A stretch of DNA of 64,000 bases from Thermodesulfobacterium sp. (GTDB lineage Bacteria; Desulfobacterota; Thermodesulfobacteria; Thermodesulfobacteriales; Thermodesulfobacteriaceae). A program made the translations under genes and the position numbers. Within the stretch, counting starts at the first letter, position 1. Every line of letters begins with the position of its first letter. The stretch covers positions 1-64,000 of the forward strand of contig JACDNX010000002.1 of the NCBI GenBank assembly GCA_017656385.1, written 5' to 3'. Below, one piece after another: positions 29,544 through 38,112 of this stretch. Below the pieces are notes generated by a model. That model was not told the origin of the DNA. It saw nothing but the letters and a program-made list of their open reading frames with translations, and searched no databases.

Positions 29544-30806
29544 ATGAAAGAATTTGGACGAGAGCCAAGATGTTCTTTTTGTGGAAGATCCCAGAGTGAG
29601 GTCAAAAAACTCATAGCTGGATCTTCAGCTTATATTTGTAATGAGTGTGTAGAGTTGTGTAATGAAATTTTGGAAGAGGAATATGAAAGAATCAATTTTT
29701 CAGAAGAGGGTTATCTCAAACTTCCTAAACCTTCGGAAATAAAAGCATATTTAGATCAGTATGTTATAGGTCAGGAGAGGGCAAAAAAAATACTTTCTGT
29801 AGCAGTATATAATCATTATAAAAGAGTAGAATATCAGAAGTTAAGGAAAGGTTATTTGAAGGATGTTGAACTTCAGAAAACCAATATTTTATTAATTGGA
29901 CCAACTGGATGTGGGAAAACTCTTCTTGCTCAAACTTTGGCTAAATTTTTAAAAGTTCCTTTTACTATTGCTGATGCCACACCTCTTACTGAAGCAGGTT
30001 ATGTGGGTGAAGATGTGGAGAATATCCTTCTTTATCTTCTTCAGGCTGCTAATTATGACTTAGAGCTTGCTCAGAAAGGAATTGTGTATATTGATGAAAT
30101 AGATAAAATTTCTAAAAAAGGAGAAGGTCCATCTATTACAAGAGATGTATCAGGAGAAGGTGTTCAGCAGGCACTTTTAAAAATTTTAGAAGGCACTATA
30201 GCTAATATTCCACCTAAGGGAGGGAGAAAACATCCTCAACAAGAATACATCAAAATGGATACTACAAATATTTTATTTATATGTGGGGGAGCATTTGTTG
30301 GATTGGATGAGATAATTAAAAGAAGACTTGGTAAAGGCTCTATAGGTTTTGGTGCAGAAATCAAGAATGTTAAGGATCTTACCTTAGGAGAAATTTTGTC
30401 AAAGGTCCAACCAGAAGACCTTATAAAGTATGGATTTATCCCTGAATTTGTAGGTAGAATTCCTGTAGTTGCAACCTTAGATGAACTCACAGTTGATGAT
30501 TTGGTAAAAATACTTGTTGAACCCAAAAATTCAGTGATAAAACAATATCAAAAGCTTTTTGAGATGGAGGGTGTTGAACTTAAGTTTACAGAAAATGCTT
30601 TAAGAGTAATTGCTGAAGAGGCAGTTAAAAGAAATACAGGGGCTCGCGGTTTAAGATCAATAATTGAAGAAGTGATGGTAGATGTGATGTATGAGATCCC
30701 CTCCTTAACAGATGTTAAAGAATGTGTAGTTACTGAAGAAGTAATCTTGAAAAAAGAAAGACCGATCTTAATTTTTAAGAAAGACAAAAAAGTAAAGGAG
30801 GGGTAG
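29544..30806 (+). CDS. clpX: ATP-dependent Clp protease ATP-binding subunit
   Basis: 420 residues; an AAA+ unfoldase that feeds substrates to ClpP. The N-terminal zinc-binding domain has C10, C13, C32, C35; Walker [13 protein letters not shown], Walker B YIDEIDKI, the pore-loop sequence GYVGEDV and the sensor-2 GARGLRS are all present. The ClpP-contacting loop IGFGAE is intact. It follows clpP by 11 bases. Confidence 0.98.
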   Translation: MKEFGREPRCSFCGRSQSEVKKLIAGSSAYICNECVELCNEILEEEYERINFSEEGYLKLPKPSEIKAYLDQYVIGQERAKKILSVAVYNHYKRVEYQKLRKGYLKDVELQKTNILLIGPTGCGKTLLAQTLAKFLKVPFTIADATPLTEAGYVGEDVENILLYLLQAANYDLELAQKGIVYIDEIDKISKKGEGPSITRDVSGEGVQQALLKILEGTIANIPPKGGRKHPQQEYIKMDTTNILFICGGAFVGLDEIIKRRLGKGSIGFGAEIKNVKDLTLGEILSKVQPEDLIKYGFIPEFVGRIPVVATLDELTVDDLVKILVEPKNSVIKQYQKLFEMEGVELKFTENALRVIAEEAVKRNTGARGLRSIIEEVMVDVMYEIPSLTDVKECVVTEEVILKKERPILIFKKDKKVKEG

Positions 30807-30814
30807 AGAAGATA

Positions 30815-33238
30815 ATGTTTAATGAGAGTTTAAAAGTTTTACCATTGTTACCTTTAAGAGAAATAGTAGTATTTCCCTATACGGCGGTTCCTCTTTTTAT
30901 TGGTAGAACAAAGAGTATCCTTGCTATTGAAAAAGCTTACGAAGGAGACAAATTGATTTTTCTCTCTGCTCAGAAAGACGCAAAGTTGGATAATCCTACT
31001 GAAGAGGACATATACAAAGTTGGAACTATATGTAAAATAATACAACTTTTAAGACTCCCTGATGGAACTTTAAAGATTTTGGTTGAAGGGTTAAATAGAG
31101 GAAGAATAGTAAGGTTTTTATCTAATTCTGATTATTTTACAGTTGAGGTAGAACCTAAAACTGAAATTATTGAAACTGATGTAGAGACCGTAGCCCTTCT
31201 TAAACTTTGTAAAGAATCCTTAGAAGAATATTCGCATTATAACAAAAAAGTTAATCCTGAGCTGGTTAATAATCTTCTTAGTGTGGAAGGTCCAGCAGAG
31301 TTTTCTGATAGACTTGCAGCTGTTTTAAATCTCAAATTAGAACAAAAACAGAAATTACTTGAAACAGTAAGCGTTAGAAAACGTTTAGAAATTCTTCTCA
31401 ATCATCTAAGAGGTGAGATAGAGATAATCAAGACCGAGTCCCGTATAAGAGAAAGAGTTAAAAAGCAGATGGAAAAGGCTCAAAGAGATTATTATCTTCA
31501 GGAGCAGATGAAAGCTATTCAAAAAGAACTGGGAGAAAGAGAAGATGGAAGAAGTGATCTTGCTGAATTAGAAAAGAGAATAAAAAAGAAGAAACTTCCT
31601 AAGGAAGTTGCAAGTATTGTGCGTAGAGAATTCAAGAAACTTTCCTTAATGTCTCCCATGTCTGCTGAAGCAACAGTAGTAAGAAATTACATTGATTGGC
31701 TTCTTAGTCTTCCATGGTATGAGAAAACAAAAGATAACATAGATATAGAAAAAGTAGAAGAACTCTTAGATAAAAACCATTATGGACTGGAAAAACCCAA
31801 ACAGAGAATCATAGAGCATTTAGCTGTTCAAAAGCTTATTAAATCTATTAAAGGACCTATTCTTTGTTTTGTTGGTCCTCCAGGAGTGGGTAAAACAAGT
31901 CTTGCTAAATCTATAGCTGAGGCAATAGGAAGAAAGTTTGTTAGGATGTCTCTGGGTGGGGTGAGAGACGAGGCAGAGATAAGAGGGCACAGAAGAACTT
32001 ATGTAGGGGCTTTGCCTGGAAAGATTATTCAGGGTATGAAAAAGGCAGGAACTATCAATCCTGTTTTTTGTCTTGATGAAGTGGATAAGATAGGTATGGA
32101 TTTTAGAGGAGATCCGGCTGCAGCCCTTCTTGAAGTTCTTGATCCGGAACAGAATCATTCTTTCCAGGATCATTATTTGGAAGTGGGATATGATTTATCA
32201 AAAGTTCTTTTTATTACCACTGCTAATGCTCTTTATACTATTCCACCTGCTTTGCTTGATAGAATGGAAATTATAGAGCTTCCTGGATATACAGAAGAGG
32301 AAAAATTAGAAATAGCAAAAAATTATTTATTACCAAGACAGCTTCAGGCTCACGGATTAGAGCCTGATATGGTACCTCTGGATGATAAAGCTATACTTGA
32401 GATTATAAGAAAATATACAAGAGAGGCAGGAGTTAGAAATTTAGAGAGGGAACTTGCTACTATTTGCAGAAAAATTGCCAAAGATGTGGCTAAGAATCCA
32501 AAAGAATTTAAACCGTTTAAGATTACAATTTCTAAGCTGGAAGAACTTTTAGGTGTTCCTAAATATAGATATGGAGTAGCTGAAGAACAACCTCAGGTTG
32601 GTATAGCTACAGGTCTTGCATGGACAGAAACTGGGGGAGCATTACTTCAAATTGAAGCAGTTATTATGCCTGGTAAAGGCAATCTCCAGATTACAGGAAA
32701 ACTTGGAGAAGTGATGCAGGAATCTGCCCAAGCTGCTATGAGTTATGTGAGGTCAAGAGCACTTCAGCTGGGATTACCTTTAGACTTTTACAGAAAAATT
32801 GATATTCATGTCCATGTCCCTGAGGGAGCTATACCCAAAGATGGACCAAGTGCTGGTATAACCATTGCAACTGCTATTGTGTCAGCACTTTTGAAAATAC
32901 CTGTCAAAAATACCGTTGCTATGACAGGAGAAATAACTCTAAGAGGAAGAGTTCTTCCTATAGGTGGTTTGAAGGAAAAATTACTTGCTGCTATAAGAGG
33001 CGGGGTAAAGACAGTTCTTATACCTAAGGAAAACGAGAAAGAATTAAAGGAGATTAATCCAAAGATATTGAAAAATCTTGAAATTATACTGGTAGAAAAC
33101 ATGGATGAAGTTTTAAAAATTGCTCTTCTTCTTGAAGATCCTTCAACCTTGTTTAAAGAAGCTCCTTCTCTTGATATCTGTAAGTTGATAGAGTTGCAGG
33201 AAAAAATAAAAGATAAAGCAGTCACACTGGAACATTAA
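30815..33238 (+). CDS. lon: ATP-dependent protease Lon (LonA)
   Basis: 807 residues; a soluble AAA+ serine protease for misfolded and regulatory proteins. The N-terminal substrate domain ([13 protein letters not shown]) is followed by a coiled region, Walker A GPPGVGKT at 354-361, Walker [10 protein letters not shown], and the protease domain with the Ser679-Lys720 dyad (PKDGPSAG and GGLKEKL). Length is typical of LonA. It begins eight bases after clpX and is the last gene of the proteolysis operon, convergent with rho. Confidence 0.98.
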   Translation: MFNESLKVLPLLPLREIVVFPYTAVPLFIGRTKSILAIEKAYEGDKLIFLSAQKDAKLDNPTEEDIYKVGTICKIIQLLRLPDGTLKILVEGLNRGRIVRFLSNSDYFTVEVEPKTEIIETDVETVALLKLCKESLEEYSHYNKKVNPELVNNLLSVEGPAEFSDRLAAVLNLKLEQKQKLLETVSVRKRLEILLNHLRGEIEIIKTESRIRERVKKQMEKAQRDYYLQEQMKAIQKELGEREDGRSDLAELEKRIKKKKLPKEVASIVRREFKKLSLMSPMSAEATVVRNYIDWLLSLPWYEKTKDNIDIEKVEELLDKNHYGLEKPKQRIIEHLAVQKLIKSIKGPILCFVGPPGVGKTSLAKSIAEAIGRKFVRMSLGGVRDEAEIRGHRRTYVGALPGKIIQGMKKAGTINPVFCLDEVDKIGMDFRGDPAAALLEVLDPEQNHSFQDHYLEVGYDLSKVLFITTANALYTIPPALLDRMEIIELPGYTEEEKLEIAKNYLLPRQLQAHGLEPDMVPLDDKAILEIIRKYTREAGVRNLERELATICRKIAKDVAKNPKEFKPFKITISKLEELLGVPKYRYGVAEEQPQVGIATGLAWTETGGALLQIEAVIMPGKGNLQITGKLGEVMQESAQAAMSYVRSRALQLGLPLDFYRKIDIHVHVPEGAIPKDGPSAGITIATAIVSALLKIPVKNTVAMTGEITLRGRVLPIGGLKEKLLAAIRGGVKTVLIPKENEKELKEINPKILKNLEIILVENMDEVLKIALLLEDPSTLFKEAPSLDICKLIELQEKIKDKAVTLEH

Positions 33239-33260
33239 ATAGATTATAAGATAGAGGTTT

Positions 33261-34601
33261 TTATTGATTCATTTTGCTTAAAAATTCTTCGTTATTTGTA
33301 GTGTCTTTCATTTTTTCAAGTAGAAATTCCATACATTCTACAGGACTAAGTGGAGAAAGGACTTTTCTTAACAACCATACTTTATGAAGTATTTCAGGTG
33401 GAAGAAGTAGCTCTTCCTTTCTTGTTCCGCTGAGATGAATATCAATGGCAGGCCAGATTCTTCTATCTGCCAAGCGTCTATCTAAAACTATTTCCATGTT
33501 TCCTGTGCCTTTAAACTCTTCAAATATTACTTCATCCATTCGGCTTCCTGTGTCAATAAGGCAGGTTGCAATTATAGTAAGACTGCCTCCCTCTTCTATG
33601 TTCCTTGCTGCTCCAAAAAATCTTTTAGGTTTATGAAGGGCATTGGCATCTATTCCTCCTGAAAGAAGTTTTCCACTTGAAGGCACAACCACATTGTAAG
33701 CCCTGGTTAAACGAGTTAAGCTATCAAGCAAAATTACTACATCATACTTACATTCTACAAGTCTTTTTGCTTTTTCAATTACTATTTCCGCAACCTGAGT
33801 ATGTTTTTGAGGTGGTTCATCAAAAGTAGAACTTATAATTTCTGCTCTTGGAACAATTCTTTGCATTTCAGTTACTTCTTCAGGTCTCTCATCAACAAGG
33901 AGAATAATTAGGTGGACATCTGGATAATTATTTACTATTCCATTGGCAATATTCTGTAGTAATACAGTTTTTCCTGTTCTTGGAGGTGCAACAATAAGCC
34001 CTCTTTGTCCTTTACCAATTGGAACAAAAAGGTCTATAATACGAGTTGAATAATTTTCAGGATCAGTTTCTAAACGAAGCCATTCGTTAGGATGAATAGG
34101 TGTGAGATGATCAAAGGGTGTTCTTGTTCTTACAATATCTGGCGAATAGTAATTGACTTTTTCAATTTTTGCCAAAGCAAAATATTTTTCACCTTCTTTT
34201 GGCTGTCTTATATGTCCAAGTATAGTGTCTCCGGTTTTTAAACCAAATTTTCTGATTTGTGGAGGAGAGACATAGATATCTTCTGAACTTGGTAAATAGT
34301 TATAATCATTAAATCTTAGAAATCCAAATCCTTCAGGTAAAACTTCCAACACCCCTTCAACAATAACTTCAATTTCTCTATTTAAAAGATTGCTTACTAT
34401 TTGATATATAACTTCAGATTTTTTATAGTAATTGTAAATATTTTCAATTCCTAATTTTTCTCCTAATGCATAGAGTTCAGAGAGGTTTTTTCCTCTTAAC
34501 TCCGAGAGATATACAGGTGATGTAATAGTTTCAGGTAATTCTTCAGGAATTGTAGCTTCTGAATTTTCAGAGAAAACTTTACCGTTTGCTGATTGATCCA
34601 T
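33261..34601 (-). CDS. rho: Transcription termination factor Rho
   Basis: 446 residues; a hexameric RNA helicase that ends transcription. The N-terminal 25 residues are an acidic, low-complexity lead, then a Rho N-terminal helical domain, an RNA-binding cold-shock fold (EGFGFLRF, about 90-97), Walker [13 protein letters not shown] (201-212, K211) and the Q-loop region ending in [13 protein letters not shown]. The start is set by AAGGGGAGAAAA just upstream of the ATG at 34601. Convergent with lon, with 22 bases between their ends. Confidence 0.97.
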   Translation of the reverse strand: MDQSANGKVFSENSEATIPEELPETITSPVYLSELRGKNLSELYALGEKLGIENIYNYYKKSEVIYQIVSNLLNREIEVIVEGVLEVLPEGFGFLRFNDYNYLPSSEDIYVSPPQIRKFGLKTGDTILGHIRQPKEGEKYFALAKIEKVNYYSPDIVRTRTPFDHLTPIHPNEWLRLETDPENYSTRIIDLFVPIGKGQRGLIVAPPRTGKTVLLQNIANGIVNNYPDVHLIILLVDERPEEVTEMQRIVPRAEIISSTFDEPPQKHTQVAEIVIEKAKRLVECKYDVVILLDSLTRLTRAYNVVVPSSGKLLSGGIDANALHKPKRFFGAARNIEEGGSLTIIATCLIDTGSRMDEVIFEEFKGTGNMEIVLDRRLADRRIWPAIDIHLSGTRKEELLLPPEILHKVWLLRKVLSPLSPVECMEFLLEKMKDTTNNEEFLSKMNQ

Positions 34602-34703
34602 ATTTTTCTCCCCTTTTTTATGAAAATTTAAAAAAATATTTTCAAAAATAAAGATTGCATTATTAAGATTTAGCAGAGATTATCAGATCTTTAAGAGCTA
34701 AAG

Positions 34704-34776
34704 CTCCCCGGGCAGGACTCGAACCTGCAACCTATGGGTTAACAGCCCACCGCTCTGCCAGTTGAGCTACCGGGGA
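34704..34776 (-). tRNA. tRNA-Asn (anticodon GTT)
   Basis: On the minus strand the gene reads TCCCCGGTAGCTCAAC... and folds as a full cloverleaf: acceptor TCCCCGG/CCGGGGA, D arm with GCTC/GAGC, anticodon stem GTGGG/CCCAT with loop CTGTTAA, and T arm GCAGG-TTCGAGT-CCTGC. Discriminator base is G, as expected for Asn. CCA is not encoded. Confidence 0.95.
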
Positions 34777-34853
34777 ACTTTAATATCAAAAATAATCAAA
34801 TTAAATAATAAAATTGAAATTCCCTTTTGTCAAGAGGATAAACCTTAAAAATC

Positions 34854-34882
34854 TTGATATAGATTTCTGAATAAGTTATAAT
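34854..34882 (+). promoter_or_regulatory. sigma70-type promoter for the small secreted protein / MarC / AhbB-like operon
   Basis: TTGATA (34854-34859), a 17-base spacer and a perfect TATAAT (34877-34882). It lies about 30 bases before the chosen ATG at 34914. An alternative ATG at 34881 falls inside the -10 box, which argues against that start. Confidence 0.7.
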
Positions 34883-34913
34883 GAAAATAAAAATTTTACA
34901 AGGAGAGATGAAG

Positions 34914-35204
34914 ATGCTTAAAAATTTTTCAATATTTGTTTTAGTTTTTTATTTAATTGCTTTTCCTTCCTTAATCTATGGAAAAAAAGGAAATAGTCCT
35001 AAAGAACTTAGAGGAGCGGGAATTGGAAAAGAAGTTAGCAGAGAGGCAAAAATTTTAAAAGAATGTGAAGGAAAAGAAAATTTTGGAGAATGGGTTAGGG
35101 AGAGAGCAAGAGAGAAACAGAGAATTGAAATCCATAAAGAGGTGACTAAAAACAAAGAAAAAAAGAGAAGAAAAAGAGAAAAAAATAAATCTAATATAGA
35201 TTAG
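34914..35204 (+). CDS. Small secreted, highly charged protein of unknown function
   Basis: 96 residues. MLKN, then a hydrophobic core (FSIFVLVFYLIAF) and a cleavage-like PSLIYG before KKGNS make a convincing Sec signal peptide of about 23 residues. The mature part is Lys/Glu/Arg-rich with one Cys, a predicted helix around ECEGKENFGEWVRERARE and a very basic end (KKRRKREKNK). I do not recognise the family. The ATG at 34914 is chosen because AGGAG lies eight bases upstream; upstream in-frame ATGs overlap the promoter or the ribosome site. Its stop abuts the MarC start, and the three genes to 36193 look like one operon. Confidence 0.65.
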   Translation: MLKNFSIFVLVFYLIAFPSLIYGKKGNSPKELRGAGIGKEVSREAKILKECEGKENFGEWVRERAREKQRIEIHKEVTKNKEKKRRKREKNKSNID

Positions 35205-35717
35205 ATGATGTCTCAGGATTCATTAATAGCTTTTGTTTTGCAAACCTTTTTTTCTTTTATAGCCATTATGAATCCTATAGGAAATACACCTATTTTTCTT
35301 TCTCTTGTAAGTCATCTTTCTGAACCCGAGAGAATAAAAGTTGCAAGAACAGGAATTATAGAAGAACATCCATGGCTTTTTGAAGAGGTGGAAGATGATC
35401 CAGAGAGTGTAGCTTTTACACCGTTAGGAACTCCTATTCTTGCTGGTCCAGGAACAATTACCTCTGCTTTATCCTTAACAGTAAATAAAAGTGATCTTTC
35501 TGTAATTTTTATAGTTATAACTACTTTTGCTTTAGTTTGTTTGATAACATATATATGCTTTATTTACGAAAAACTTACTAAAAGTATGAGTCCTTCTTTT
35601 ATAGGTGTAATAACAAGACTTATGGGATTAGTTCTTTCTGTTGTTGCTGTTCAAATGATTATTGAGGGAGTAATGGAGGTAAGTGTAAATTTAATAAAAA
35701 GATTGAAAGCATTTTAA
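35205..35717 (+). CDS. Shortened MarC/YhgN-family membrane protein (internal segment missing)
   Basis: 170 residues, where MarC-family integral membrane proteins usually have about 195-215 and six helices. The N-terminal helix with NPIGNTPIFLSLVSHLSEPER and the later TPLGTPILAGPGTITSALSL are strong family matches. Normally two helices and a linker separate these; here VARTG runs directly into IIEEHPWLFEEVEDDPESVA. The C-terminal two helices are intact. The reading frame is open, so this may be a functional short form or an in-frame deletion. MarC function is poorly known (it was once tied to multiple antibiotic resistance). It directly abuts the previous gene. Confidence 0.75.
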   Translation: MMSQDSLIAFVLQTFFSFIAIMNPIGNTPIFLSLVSHLSEPERIKVARTGIIEEHPWLFEEVEDDPESVAFTPLGTPILAGPGTITSALSLTVNKSDLSVIFIVITTFALVCLITYICFIYEKLTKSMSPSFIGVITRLMGLVLSVVAVQMIIEGVMEVSVNLIKRLKAF

Positions 35718-35719
35718 GT

Positions 35720-36193
35720 ATGACAACACTTTCAGAAAAAGAAAAAAAGGTTCTTAAAAGTTTAATAGAAGGTATCCCTCTTTCAAAACGACCATTTTAT
35801 ACAATTGCTCAGAATATAGGACTAAAAGAAGAAGAGGTTCTAAAAATAACAAAAGAATTGCTTGAAAAAAAGATTATAAGAAGAATAGGAATAATACTCA
35901 GGCACAATCTTGCAGGTGTTGAAGGAAATGCTATGGTTGCCTGGAAAGCACCAGAAGAAAAAATAGAAGAAATAGGAAAATATCTTGCCTCCTATTCTTA
36001 TATTTCTCACTGTTACATTAGAAAAACTTACGAAGACTGGAATTACAATCTTTATACCATGATTCACGGAAAGGATAGAGAAGAAGTAGAAAAAAGAATA
36101 AAAGAAATTTCAGAAAAATTTAATCTCAAGGAATATCAAATTTTATTTACCAAAGAAGAAATAGCAAGAAAACACGCCAAGTATGAACTTTAA
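35720..36193 (+). CDS. Siroheme decarboxylase-like protein (AhbB/NirL type, Lrp/AsnC fold)
   Basis: 157 residues: an N-terminal winged-helix-like half (LSEKEKKVLKSL...FYTIAQNIGLKEEEV), then RRIGIILRHNLAGVEGNAMVAWK and the C-terminal SHCYIRKTYEDWNYNLYTMIHG, the signature of AhbA/AhbB and NirD/L/G/H proteins. These convert siroheme to 12,18-didecarboxysiroheme on the alternative heme route (or in heme d1 synthesis). The His in LRHN matches the B-type subunit. No A-type partner is adjacent; a fused A-B protein lies at 48962. Starts two bases after the MarC stop and overlaps the convergent GT39 gene by four bases. A paralogous regulator role cannot be ruled out. Confidence 0.8.
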   Translation: MTTLSEKEKKVLKSLIEGIPLSKRPFYTIAQNIGLKEEEVLKITKELLEKKIIRRIGIILRHNLAGVEGNAMVAWKAPEEKIEEIGKYLASYSYISHCYIRKTYEDWNYNLYTMIHGKDREEVEKRIKEISEKFNLKEYQILFTKEEIARKHAKYEL

Positions 36194-37488
36194 TTTTTAC
36201 TGCATTTTAACAAAATAAGATGTTCATTAAATTCTGGAGCCTCTACAATTTTGGTGCAATTGTCAAACATTTTTTCATACTTTCTTTTGGTAACAACAAT
36301 ACCTTCTTTAATGGTTTGTGGATTTTCTAATTTAGGAATGCATCTTTGAAGATAAAAGGGAAGACTTGAAATATCACTTTTATAAAAATAGATTTCTCCC
36401 CTATAACTTTCCAAAATATTTTTAGCCTTGCCAACAAAACGGTTTTTTTCATAGTTATGCTTTACAACTATAATAATGATCAAAAGTAAAACTCCAGAAA
36501 AAATCAAGACATTACGTATATAATTTTTAGAAACAAAATTTGCTAAAATTATACAGAGAGGTGGATAGGCAAATAGAATGTAGTGATGAAGTTTATTTTT
36601 AGAGAGACTATAAAATATTAATACAAACAAGAACCAAAAAATGAAAGGTTTGATAGATGGAGTGTATAAAGATTTTACTCTGGTGAAAATTTTAATATAA
36701 ATGGGTATGAAAAAGAAGGAGGTAACCAGAATAAGTAGAATGTAATAATAAAAAGGATAGGGATGAAAAAGTTTTTTCCCGGTGTATCTAAAAATATTTT
36801 CTTGAAGAAAAAATTTATAGAAATAAAGATAGCCAAATTTATAGAGCATATAGAAATACCAAGAACATCCTACTAACAAAAACAAGACAATTCCTAAGGG
36901 ATTAAAAACAGGGAAATTTTTTTGAGTTAATCTGAAGAATAAAATCACGGTAAAAGGCAGAATAATTCCTACAGGTCCTTTGGTAAGAACTGCCAATCCC
37001 AGAAATATCCAGCCTAAAACAGGTCTTTTTTTTAAAAAAAAGTATATACTTCCTACGGAAAAGAAATTTAGAAGCATTTCAGGAGTAAAAGACCTTGCTT
37101 CTATCCATATGTGAGGAAGAGTTAAAAAAATTAAAATGCTCTTCCAGGCAGTATTTTTATCAAAAAACTCTGTAGCTATTAAATACATAAAAATTATTAT
37201 TCCTGTAGCAGAAAGCCCAGAAACAAGTCTCAATGAAAATTCATTAACTCCAAAAATTAAAGAACTCACACTACCTGCCCAATAAAGCAAGGGAGGTTTT
37301 TCAAAGCGAGGATTGCAATTGTAATAGGGGACTAAGAAATCCTTCGTTTTAATCATATTTAAAACAACTGAAGCGTTTTTCCCTTCATCAGGAGAAGTAA
37401 GGTTTATAGACCAGTTTGAAAAAATAAGAAAATAAAAAGAGATAATTAAAAGAAAGAAAATGCCCTTTTTGTTAAAAAAATTATTCAT
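36190..37488 (-). CDS. Family 39 glycosyltransferase (ArnT/PMT-like membrane protein)
   Basis: 432 residues with about ten to twelve hydrophobic helices. The first periplasmic loop contains the catalytic acidic motif SPDEGKNA and the following RFEKPPLLYW, both typical of ArnT-like GT39 enzymes; REARSF-type IEARSFTPEML is the second acidic loop. Such enzymes take a sugar from a polyprenyl-phosphate carrier and attach it to lipid A or protein on the periplasmic side. The GT2 gene at 5324 could supply the lipid-linked sugar. The substrate is unknown; the C-terminal domain is short compared with ArnT (about 550 residues). Confidence 0.83.
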   Translation of the reverse strand: MNNFFNKKGIFFLLIISFYFLIFSNWSINLTSPDEGKNASVVLNMIKTKDFLVPYYNCNPRFEKPPLLYWAGSVSSLIFGVNEFSLRLVSGLSATGIIIFMYLIATEFFDKNTAWKSILIFLTLPHIWIEARSFTPEMLLNFFSVGSIYFFLKKRPVLGWIFLGLAVLTKGPVGIILPFTVILFFRLTQKNFPVFNPLGIVLFLLVGCSWYFYMLYKFGYLYFYKFFLQENIFRYTGKKLFHPYPFYYYILLILVTSFFFIPIYIKIFTRVKSLYTPSIKPFIFWFLFVLIFYSLSKNKLHHYILFAYPPLCIILANFVSKNYIRNVLIFSGVLLLIIIIVVKHNYEKNRFVGKAKNILESYRGEIYFYKSDISSLPFYLQRCIPKLENPQTIKEGIVVTKRKYEKMFDNCTKIVEAPEFNEHLILLKCSKN

Positions 37489-37517
37489 TTCTTAAAGAAA
37501 ATATAGCTCTTTTGCTT

Positions 37518-37531
37518 AAGTTGTTCAACTT
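37518..37531. promoter_or_regulatory. Palindrome overlapping the -35 of the DUF4390 gene
   Basis: AAGTTG-TT-CAACTT, a perfect six-base inverted repeat with a two-base centre. It overlaps the putative -35 box at 37521 and lies in the short divergent region between the GT39 gene and DUF4390, so it may be an operator for either. Confidence 0.4.
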
Positions 37532-37548
37532 TTAAATCGTGATATTAT
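37521..37548 (+). promoter_or_regulatory. Possible promoter giving a near-leaderless DUF4390 mRNA
   Basis: TTGTTC (37521-37526), a 16-base spacer and TATTAT (37543-37548). Transcription would start near 37555, next to ATG 37558. No ribosome-binding sequence precedes that ATG. Confidence 0.4.
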
Positions 37549-37557
37549 AAATTTAAA

Positions 37558-38112
37558 ATGAAAATTTTTAAGATAATTTTACCCATAGCAATTATTTTTT
37601 TTTCAGCTTCACATCTGAAGGCTTTTGAAATAGAAAAGTTAAAAGGATATGTTTATGGAAGTAATATTCTTGTAAATGTTTTTTATAAAGATTTTCCCTT
37701 TCAAAAGCTTGTTCTTTCACTAAAAGAACAAAAAAATCCTATCTTAATAGAATATGAGTTTGAAATCTACAGAAAGCGTTTTTTATTGAGAGATATCCTT
37801 TTACATAAGGAGATTTTTTATCAGAAATTTTACTATGATTCAGAAAAGAATCTCTATTACTTGGAAGATAACTTTGGATTAAGAACTTTTAAAAAAGCAG
37901 AAAATGCTATCCTTTCTGTAACAAATCTGGAATCCTATCCAGTAAATTACACCCTGCCATCTGAAAATAAACCTTTAAAGTTAAAAGTAAAGGTTATTAT
38001 TACATATACTACTCATCTTTCAGATGACCTCAGATATACAAAAAAAGAGCATTTTAAAAAAATAGAAACAGATAAAACTGTGGATTTTGATGAGCTTTTG
38101 GAAGGGTATTAA
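37558..38112 (+). CDS. DUF4390 protein, exported
   Basis: 184 residues. An N-terminal signal peptide (IILPIAIIFFSASHLKA) is followed by a beta-rich periplasmic part with short charged segments, matching DUF4390, a family of unknown function usually next to NtrY-like kinases. That neighbourhood is seen here: the kinase ORF begins inside this gene, overlapping by 23 bases. It may act as a sensor accessory for the kinase; this is inference from gene order only. The ATG lacks a ribosome site and may be translated from a leaderless transcript. Confidence 0.75.
   Translation: MKIFKIILPIAIIFFSASHLKAFEIEKLKGYVYGSNILVNVFYKDFPFQKLVLSLKEQKNPILIEYEFEIYRKRFLLRDILLHKEIFYQKFYYDSEKNLYYLEDNFGLRTFKKAENAILSVTNLESYPVNYTLPSENKPLKLKVKVIITYTTHLSDDLRYTKKEHFKKIETDKTVDFDELLEGY

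Noticed and set aside
34881-34913. Earlier start codons for the small secreted protein
   Set aside because: ATG 34881 is within the TATAAT box and ATG 34908 is only two bases from the AGGAG site; 34914 gives correct spacing and a proper signal peptide.
37489-37557. rho-independent terminator from the AAGTTGTTCAACTT palindrome
   Set aside because: It has no T-run on either side and lies between divergent genes, so an operator is more likely than a terminator.
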